This document shows, in pieces, positions 24,480 to 28,836 of a stretch of 28,836 nucleotides of DNA; the first letter of the stretch is position 1; each line of letters begins with the position of its first letter. Both the position numbers and the translations under genes were made by a program. A model generated the notes under the pieces. The model searched no databases and was not told the origin of the DNA. It worked only from the letters and a program-made list of their open reading frames with translations. Where the stretch lies: positions 1 through 28,836 of the IMG/VR virus record IMGVR_UViG_3300018065_000059; one strand, 5' to 3'. The DNA comes from a virus.

Positions 24480-24513
24480 GGGCTCGGGTCCGCGATCTCT
24501 GCGGCTCGAGCCC
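24480..24513 (+). promoter_or_regulatory. long hairpin in the leader before the RarA-C-like gene
   Basis: GGGCTCG (24480-24486) pairs with CGAGCCC (24507-24513), and CCGC (24490-24493) with GCGG (24501-24504), around a 7-base loop. No T-run follows, so it does not look like a simple terminator. Lying 22 bases before the ATG and just before the ribosome site (TAGGAG), it could regulate translation or protect the RNA. Confidence 0.4.
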
Positions 24514-24535
24514 TCGCGCAGCGTAGGAGAAGCGC

Positions 24536-25156
24536 ATGGACGCACGACCGCAGGTGAGCACCGTTCGGGGCTATGACTTCTTCGAGGTCAGCTCCGCGTT
24601 CCAGAAGTCGATCCGCAGGGGCGAGGAGGAAGACGCGCTCTACTGGGCAGTCGAGCTGGACCTCTCGGGCCGAGCCCAGTACGTGTGGAAGCGAATGCTC
24701 GTCATGGTGTCCGAGGACATCGGCTTGGCCGAGCCCCACCTGCCCGCGACGATTCGAGCCCTGCACCAGACCTGGCTCGACTTCAAGGCCAAGAACGACA
24801 AGCACAAGCCCGAGCGGCTCCAGTTCATCCACGCGGTCCTGCTGTTGGCGCGTGCGAAGAAGTCGCGAATCGTGGACCACGCGATCTGCGTGGCCTACGG
24901 CGGAGGGCTCGAGGAGCGAGACATCCCCGACTACGCCCTCGACAAGCACACCCGTCGAGGCAAGCGGATGGGCAGGGGCTTCGATCACTTCTTCAAGGAG
25001 TGCATCAAGCTCGAGAACGAGCCCGACGACCTGCCCGACGAGTACGAGGAGGATGCCCGGTACATCTACACCCACCCCGACGAGTTCGAGGCCCCGGCTT
25101 CGACGAGCACCCGAAAGAAGCGCCGGACCGGGCCGACGCTGTACGGAGACGACTGA
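24536..25156 (+). CDS. free-standing RarA/MgsA C-terminal domain protein
   Basis: 206 aa. Residues about 14-175 match the C-terminal (tetramerisation) part of RarA/MgsA/WRNIP1 AAA+ proteins: FFEVSSAFQKSIRRGEEEDALYW, VWKRMLVMVSEDIGLAEPHLP, and a later aliphatic helix set with IPDYALDKHTRRGKRMGRG (like RarA's P-x-x-L-x-D-x-H segment). There is no Walker A or B, so no ATPase. RarA family proteins act at stalled forks with the beta clamp and SSB. A lone domain could bind a host or phage RarA-like partner or SSB, acting as an adaptor or a decoy. Good ribosome site (TAGGAG) before the ATG. The tail is disordered and charged. Confidence 0.7.
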   Translation: MDARPQVSTVRGYDFFEVSSAFQKSIRRGEEEDALYWAVELDLSGRAQYVWKRMLVMVSEDIGLAEPHLPATIRALHQTWLDFKAKNDKHKPERLQFIHAVLLLARAKKSRIVDHAICVAYGGGLEERDIPDYALDKHTRRGKRMGRGFDHFFKECIKLENEPDDLPDEYEEDARYIYTHPDEFEAPASTSTRKKRRTGPTLYGDD

Positions 25157-25158
25157 TC

Positions 25159-25866
25159 ATGGAAGACGAAGCGCAGTGGGAGTTGACTCCCAACGAGTTG
25201 ATGGAGGAAGCCAACGACCTGCGGCTCAAGGCCGTCAGGTTGGAGATCGAGGCGCGCCGCAGGCAGGAGCAGAAGCAGACCGAAGTCGAGGTGGACTCGA
25301 AGGTCGAGATCGAGGAGAAGGCGAAGATCTCGGGCACGGCTCACCGCGTTCGTGGCCCCGTCTCCCGCAACGAGGAGGACATGGAGCGTCTGGTGCTCGT
25401 GCTCGACTCCATCCCCGAGGAGAAGATCATCAAGCTGCTGGACAAGCTCGAGGCGACGAAGACCCGTGCGCTGCGGAAGAAGGTCGAGGAGCAGGACATT
25501 CTCGGGTGGGCGCGTGTTGCCGTCGAGCGGTCGGACGCCAACCCGAGGAACGCGCTGTCGTTGTCGTCCCTCGAGGCTTCGAGGCTGCTCAAGCAGGTCG
25601 CCCTCGAGAAGCACGCCGACAGGTGCGCCGGTCGGCGCACCGTTCTGGACGAGCAGGCGAGCTTCCTGGCCGAGATCGTGGAGCAGTTGAAGGAGGTGAA
25701 GATCCCCGACACTCCCGACACCAGGCTGCGCCGCGATGCTGAGAAGCTCGAGAGCGCCCTCGAGGCGCTGGCGCTCCGTCTGGACACCGTGGTCGAGCAC
25801 AGCAACTTGGCGGCGAAGGCCGCTTCCAAGGCCCTTCGCCAGGCTGCCGGGAATCCGGTAGAGTGA
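25159..25866 (+). CDS. hypothetical coiled-coil protein, 235 aa
   Basis: ATG 3 bases after the previous stop. Nearly all predicted helix: Glu/Lys/Arg heptad-like stretches at 10-60 and 75-115 (KIIKLLDKLEATKTRALRKKVEEQD) and a long C-terminal helix with Leu/Ala heptads (LESALEALALRLDTVVEHS). It suits a structural or adaptor role with the RarA-C-like protein next door. No enzyme motif, no membrane segment. Family not recognised. Confidence 0.7.
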   Translation: MEDEAQWELTPNELMEEANDLRLKAVRLEIEARRRQEQKQTEVEVDSKVEIEEKAKISGTAHRVRGPVSRNEEDMERLVLVLDSIPEEKIIKLLDKLEATKTRALRKKVEEQDILGWARVAVERSDANPRNALSLSSLEASRLLKQVALEKHADRCAGRRTVLDEQASFLAEIVEQLKEVKIPDTPDTRLRRDAEKLESALEALALRLDTVVEHSNLAAKAASKALRQAAGNPVE

Positions 25867-25955
25867 TCCTCCCCGAAGACCTGGTGGGCGTTGCGCTGTT
25901 GCTCCTGCTCTACTGGTTGGTCTTCGACAACCACGAACCCTGTAGATCCAAGTGA
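25863..25955 (+). CDS. small membrane protein, 30 aa
   Basis: Too short for routine gene calling, but its GTG overlaps the previous stop by GTGA and its stop overlaps the next start by GTGA, the exact pattern used throughout this genome. The product VILPEDLVGVALLLLLYWLV... is one hydrophobic segment (about 14 residues of Val/Ala/Leu/Tyr/Trp) with a short polar tail FDNHEPCRSK. It should sit in the inner membrane. Function unknown. Confidence 0.6.
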   Translation: MILPEDLVGVALLLLLYWLVFDNHEPCRSK

Positions 25956-26206
25956 GTCTCACCGAAAGCAATCTGATCGCCCTGTTGGAAGCCATCGAAT
26001 CCCTGGAGTCCAAGAACGAGTTGGGCCTCCGCGCCATCGCGTCGAAGTACGGGCGCGAGCAGGTCCGCATCCTCGCGGACTGCCGTGCGTTGCTGTGGCA
26101 CATCGCCGGGAAGCCCGAGTTCGGACGCCTGCCCACCGGGGACGATCCGATGAAGCCCCCGTTCCAGGGCGGCACGTACCCCGAAGACCTTCCCCCGCCG
26201 CAGTGA
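25952..26206 (+). CDS. small hypothetical protein, 84 aa
   Basis: GTG start in GTGA overlap, end in GTGA overlap. Helical first part (NLIALLEAIESLESKNELGLRAIASKYG) and a Pro/Gly-rich end (FGRLPTGDDP, PPPQ). Unknown family. Confidence 0.6.
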   Translation: MSLTESNLIALLEAIESLESKNELGLRAIASKYGREQVRILADCRALLWHIAGKPEFGRLPTGDDPMKPPFQGGTYPEDLPPPQ

Positions 26207-26400
26207 GCCTTCCCAAGCCCAAGATGGTCGTGCGGGTCGATGAGTCAGGAGTGCTCGTCGGCCCGTTCGATGGTGTGGACGCCGCGCTCGAGTGGGTCCG
26301 TCGCCACGGACTCGATGGCCGTTGCGAGGTGCGGGCCTTGCGCGAGCCTCACAGGTGGCCGCTTCCGAAAGTCCCCGTCCGAACGCAGTCGAAGGCGTAG
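26203..26400 (+). CDS. small hypothetical protein, 65 aa
   Basis: GTG start in a GTGA overlap, stop TAG. One compact alpha/beta unit: MVVRVDESGVLVGPFDGVDAALEWVRRHG, then a basic end. The strand-helix look resembles small phage accessory proteins, without a family I can name. Confidence 0.55.
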   Translation: MSLPKPKMVVRVDESGVLVGPFDGVDAALEWVRRHGLDGRCEVRALREPHRWPLPKVPVRTQSKA

Positions 26401-26403
26401 ACT
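26398..26403 (+). promoter_or_regulatory. candidate -10 (TAGACT) at leaderless spacing
   Basis: TANNNT hexamer placed at -12 to -7 if transcription began at the A of the glycosyltransferase ATG (26410). This is the spacing seen for leaderless transcripts. The gene lacks a well-spaced ribosome site (GAAGG is 14 bases away). The hexamer also holds the upstream gene's TAG stop, so chance is possible. Confidence 0.25.
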
Positions 26404-26409
26404 GCGCCC

Positions 26410-27168
26410 ATGAAGACCTTGTTCTGCAACCTGTGGAAGGGCGAGGGCTTGCCCGCCTTCTCCGAGAACGCCTACGGGCCTGCTGATGTGTTGCGACTCT
26501 GGCGCGGGATGAAGCGACATGTGAGCGACGCGAGGCTGGTGGTGCTCACCGACGAGCATTACTTCGATGCCGTGAACGAAGCGATCCGAGACGCCGCGCA
26601 GCTCGAGCAGTACGAGGGCATTCTCGGCACCTGCGCGGCTGAGAAGTACGAGGGCTACGGGTGCGGGGGCTGGACCAACGTGATGGAGGTCTTCCGCCCC
26701 GACCTGTTCGAGCGTTACATCGGAGCGAAGTTCGCGCGCGGCGTCGTCGTGGGACTGGACACCGTGTTCGTTCGCAACTCGGACTGGCTGTGGGAGTGGG
26801 CAGATTCGCCCGTAGGTCTGCCCGTGGACCCCTACGACTCAGATGTCCCGTGCGATGCTGTGGTGACCTTCGACATGATCGGAGCGCACCTGGCCTGGTC
26901 GGAGCACCTGCGCGCTGCCAGCGAGGTCGAGTACCCGCACCGGCTGTTCGGCAAGCCCTCGGAGATGGTCCTGCTCCAGCACCTCTGGCGCCTGAACAAC
27001 TGGACCATGCTCGAGGCTTCCATGGAGAAGCTCGTCAGCTACAAGGGCAAGCGCCTCGCGGAAAGCGGCGCCATCCCTCCCCGCGCGACGGTCGTGTACT
27101 TCCACGGACGCCCGAAGCCGTGGGAGATCGACTCGGGCCACCCCGTCTACCAGGAGTGGGTGCGGTGA
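26410..27168 (+). CDS. GT-A-type glycosyltransferase
   Basis: 252 aa. KTLFCNLWKGEG at the start, then RHVSDARLVVLTDEHYF, VVVGLDTVFVRNSDWLWEW (a D-x-x-F variant of the metal-binding DxD) and the C-terminal FHGRPKPWEIDSGHP, which matches the F-H-G-x-x-K-P-W ending common to phage glycosyltransferases of this type. It would transfer a sugar from a nucleotide-sugar. It opens a three-gene set with an LpxA-like acyltransferase and a sulfotransferase, suggesting a decorated glycan; the acceptor (host surface polymer, virion protein or DNA) is unknown. No good ribosome site; see the candidate leaderless promoter. End overlaps the next gene by GTGA. Confidence 0.78.
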   Translation: MKTLFCNLWKGEGLPAFSENAYGPADVLRLWRGMKRHVSDARLVVLTDEHYFDAVNEAIRDAAQLEQYEGILGTCAAEKYEGYGCGGWTNVMEVFRPDLFERYIGAKFARGVVVGLDTVFVRNSDWLWEWADSPVGLPVDPYDSDVPCDAVVTFDMIGAHLAWSEHLRAASEVEYPHRLFGKPSEMVLLQHLWRLNNWTMLEASMEKLVSYKGKRLAESGAIPPRATVVYFHGRPKPWEIDSGHPVYQEWVR

Positions 27169-27899
27169 AGGACGCCCCCTCCATCCACCCCAGCGCGGTG
27201 GTGGCTCCCGATGCTCGCATCGGGCCGGGAGTGATGATCGGGCCGAACGCCGTGATCTTCGGGCGTGTTGCGATCCATGCGGGCGCGAAGATCAGCTCGG
27301 GCTGCATCATCGGGGAGTGGCCCGAGCACCGGGAGATCGGACAGCGCCCCGAGGACTACACCGATCCGAACGAGTCCTGGGTGGTGATCGGCAAGGACGT
27401 GACCCTGCGCGAGAACGTGGTGGTTCAGCGCGGGCTGCCCGTCAGCTACGAGCAGAAGCGGGTGTGGGGGACCTCGATCGAAGAGGGGGCGTACATCATG
27501 CACGGCGCTCACGTGGCGCATGACTGCCACGTTGGCCCGTTCGCCACGCTGTCCCCGTACACCGTGCTCGGCGGGCACACGCTCGTCCAGGAGGGAGCGA
27601 ACCTGGGGATCCACAGCGCGACCCACCAGTTCTCGACCGTCGGTGCCTATGCCATGGTGGGGATGGGAGCGATGGTCGTTCAAGACGTGCGGCCCTTCGA
27701 GAAGGTGGTAGGCGTTCCCGCCAAGCCCATCGGTGAGAACCCGTTGGGCATGAAGCTCCTCGAGAAGACCAGGCGTAGGATTCAGCAGGACCAGCCCGGC
27801 ATCATCTTCCCTGCCCAAGCCGAGGAGTTCGTCGAAGCTGCTCGGCGCGGCATCGAGATCGTCTTCGACAGCATCAGCCTCCGACCCCGCAAGCGATGA
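27165..27899 (+). CDS. LpxA-like acyltransferase (left-handed beta-helix)
   Basis: 244 aa, near LpxA's 262. GTG start in a GTGA overlap. Hexapeptide repeats begin at once (IHPSAVVAPDARIGPGVMIGP...), then the LpxA-type AHVAHDCHVG with the catalytic-type His pair, HQFSTVGAYAMVGMGAMVVQDV, and the V-V-G-V-P-A-K-P closing motif. A helical end follows. LpxA acylates UDP-GlcNAc in lipid A synthesis; relatives acylate other sugars. The Gly/Ile-rich coil is clear, but which sugar or acyl donor is used cannot be told. A host-lipid-A-editing or sugar-acylating role fits the neighbours. Confidence 0.82.
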   Translation: MKDAPSIHPSAVVAPDARIGPGVMIGPNAVIFGRVAIHAGAKISSGCIIGEWPEHREIGQRPEDYTDPNESWVVIGKDVTLRENVVVQRGLPVSYEQKRVWGTSIEEGAYIMHGAHVAHDCHVGPFATLSPYTVLGGHTLVQEGANLGIHSATHQFSTVGAYAMVGMGAMVVQDVRPFEKVVGVPAKPIGENPLGMKLLEKTRRRIQQDQPGIIFPAQAEEFVEAARRGIEIVFDSISLRPRKR

Positions 27900-28537
27900 T
27901 CGTCAGTCACAAGCTCAAGCTCCTGTTCGCTCACGTGCCCAAGACGGGCGGAAGCTCGATCACTGAGGCGCTGCGGCCCTGGATCCACACGAATCGGGTG
28001 ACGAACCTCAAGCCCGGCGAGCGCGGCTGGCAGAACCAGTGGCACGCGATCGGCTCCATGCACTCGCCCTTCGGGCTGGAAGCGAAGCTCGCGCAGGACT
28101 TGATCGACTCCGGCTACCAGGTGGCGACGAGTCTCCGCACGCCCTTCGAGCGCATGGCGAGCATGTGGGCCATCAAGGGCAGAGCGAACGGAGTCGAGCC
28201 CTTCTCGTACCTGCGCAAGTACCTGCCCACCCACTGCCGGTTCACCGTGCAGGAGATGGCTGGTCCGCAGATCGACTTCGAGTTGAGCTTCGAGACGCTG
28301 GCGCAGAGCTTCTCGGACATGATGCTGGACCTGCACGTGGCCTACGACCCGGGCGACTTCCCGTGGGAGAACCGCCAGCCCAACATCACTCCCGGCGGAG
28401 GGAGCCGGGAGATCATGGAGCGGGTGTACGAGGACGACCGCGTGACGGCCTGGGTGCTCGACACCTTCGAGGACGAGTTCGACGAGTGGGGCTTCGACGA
28501 CGACCCGCTGGCGGGACTCCCCGAAGACCCGGCTTGA
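27896..28537 (+). CDS. sulfotransferase-family protein
   Basis: 213 aa. ATGA overlap start. The 5'-phosphosulfate loop reads HVPKTGGSSITEAL (Pro15-Ser21), the signature of carbohydrate and related sulfotransferases, and the 3'-phosphate site is recognisable in ATSLRTPFERMASMW near 75-90. The rest is helical, ending in an acidic tail. By family it moves sulfate from PAPS to a hydroxyl, often on sugars. It completes the GT / acyltransferase / sulfotransferase set. PAPS would come from the host. Substrate unknown. Confidence 0.8.
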   Translation: MIVSHKLKLLFAHVPKTGGSSITEALRPWIHTNRVTNLKPGERGWQNQWHAIGSMHSPFGLEAKLAQDLIDSGYQVATSLRTPFERMASMWAIKGRANGVEPFSYLRKYLPTHCRFTVQEMAGPQIDFELSFETLAQSFSDMMLDLHVAYDPGDFPWENRQPNITPGGGSREIMERVYEDDRVTAWVLDTFEDEFDEWGFDDDPLAGLPEDPA

Positions 28538-28603
28538 CCTGACTCGAGGAGCCCTCCTGACCGGCTAGGATGCTGGCAGGTCCCAAGCCCGAGGAGGCTC
28601 CCC
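28538..28603 (+). other. intergenic gap before the last gene
   Basis: 66 bases. Holds TAGGAT (28566-28571), an imperfect GGAG/CTCC pairing upstream of it, and a strong ribosome site GAGGAGG at 28591-28597. TTGACC at 28534-28539 is 26 bases from TAGGAT, too far for a normal promoter. A new transcription unit may start here. Confidence 0.35.
28566..28571 (+). promoter_or_regulatory. candidate -10-like hexamer TAGGAT
   Basis: Identical to the hexamer before the ssDNA-binding-protein gene (13639-13644), 38 bases before the ATG at 28604. Candidate only; no well-spaced -35. Confidence 0.2.
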
Positions 28604-28836
28604 ATGACTGCGTTCCCGTTCCACGCTGCCGTGCTGGCAGCAGTCCCGCACCTGCTCAAGGGCCTGGCGGTGTCGCTGGGCAACTACGGAGGGTTCGTGC
28701 GCCCCGACAGCGAAGGCGTGTCGATCGACACGCCTCGCACCTTCGAGGAGGAGGGCGTGGTGCGCCTTGCCTCGCAGGGCTCGGCTGTTCCCGATGGGCC
28801 GACCATCCGGCACGAGTTCCGAGTTCGCGCCGACCG
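28604..28836 (+). CDS. start of an unidentified gene (cut by window end)
   Basis: ATG with a strong ribosome site (GAGGAGG) runs 77 codons to the window end without a stop. The product begins MTAFPFHAAVLAAVPHLLKG, an amphipathic stretch, then strand-like segments (GVSIDTPRTFEEEGVVRLAS). A virion or morphogenesis protein is possible since gene order changes here, but the fragment shows no family signature. Confidence 0.6.
   Translation, partial: MTAFPFHAAVLAAVPHLLKGLAVSLGNYGGFVRPDSEGVSIDTPRTFEEEGVVRLASQGSAVPDGPTIRHEFRVRAD

Noticed and set aside
28534-28571. Sigma-70-type promoter TTGACC...TAGGAT
   Set aside because: The spacing is 26 bases rather than 16-18, so the two hexamers do not form a normal promoter.

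Overview
The window is a gene-dense, G+C-rich (roughly two thirds by eye) stretch of a double-stranded DNA tailed bacteriophage. Every supported gene lies on the + strand. Most junctions are 4-base (ATGA or GTGA) or 1-base (TGATG) stop/start overlaps, so long runs must be co-transcribed and translationally coupled. No tRNA, rRNA, CRISPR array, insertion sequence or integrase was seen. No structural gene is present apart from a terminase-small-subunit-like protein. The content (own polymerase, clamp, clamp loader, primase-helicase and a full T4-style recombination set) suggests a large virulent phage of a high-G+C bacterium. The host cannot be named from the sequence.

Layout. 28-7024: SNF2 helicase, two unknown proteins, DnaB-type replicative helicase, a second SF2 helicase and a zinc-finger/TOPRIM primase. 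7120-13061: a mini-ORF, a sigma-70-like protein, a histone-H1-like acidic/basic repeat protein, a sliding clamp, a family A DNA polymerase with an N-terminal uracil-glycosylase-like domain, and an AAA+ clamp loader. 13058-16799: a UvsY-like mediator, gp32-like ssDNA-binding protein, UvsX/RecA recombinase, RuvC-fold nuclease and MazG-like pyrophosphohydrolase. 16815-20219: a small lipoprotein/membrane protein, then the SbcD/SbcC (gp47/gp46) nuclease pair. 20216-22642: small unknown proteins and the terminase-small-subunit-like protein. 22671-24112: a ParB-like protein and a TAGT-like glycosyltransferase, closed by a strong intrinsic terminator at 24134-24163. 24207-26400: small unknowns, a free-standing RarA/MgsA C-terminal domain and a 30-residue membrane peptide. 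26410-28537: a glycosyltransferase / LpxA-like acyltransferase / sulfotransferase cassette. A new gene starts at 28604 and runs off the window.

How it works together (inference from families): the set resembles a T4 recombination-dependent replication engine (UvsX, UvsY, gp32, gp46/47) joined to a non-T4 replisome (family A polymerase, DnaN-like clamp, DnaG-like primase). The least explained parts are: the ParB/glycosyltransferase pair, a candidate for DNA base modification; the lone RarA C-terminal domain; the sugar-acyl-sulfate cassette; the sigma-like gene beside the clamp; and several strongly charged disordered tails in neighbouring recombination proteins. All function calls come from reading motifs in the translations; no database search was run.
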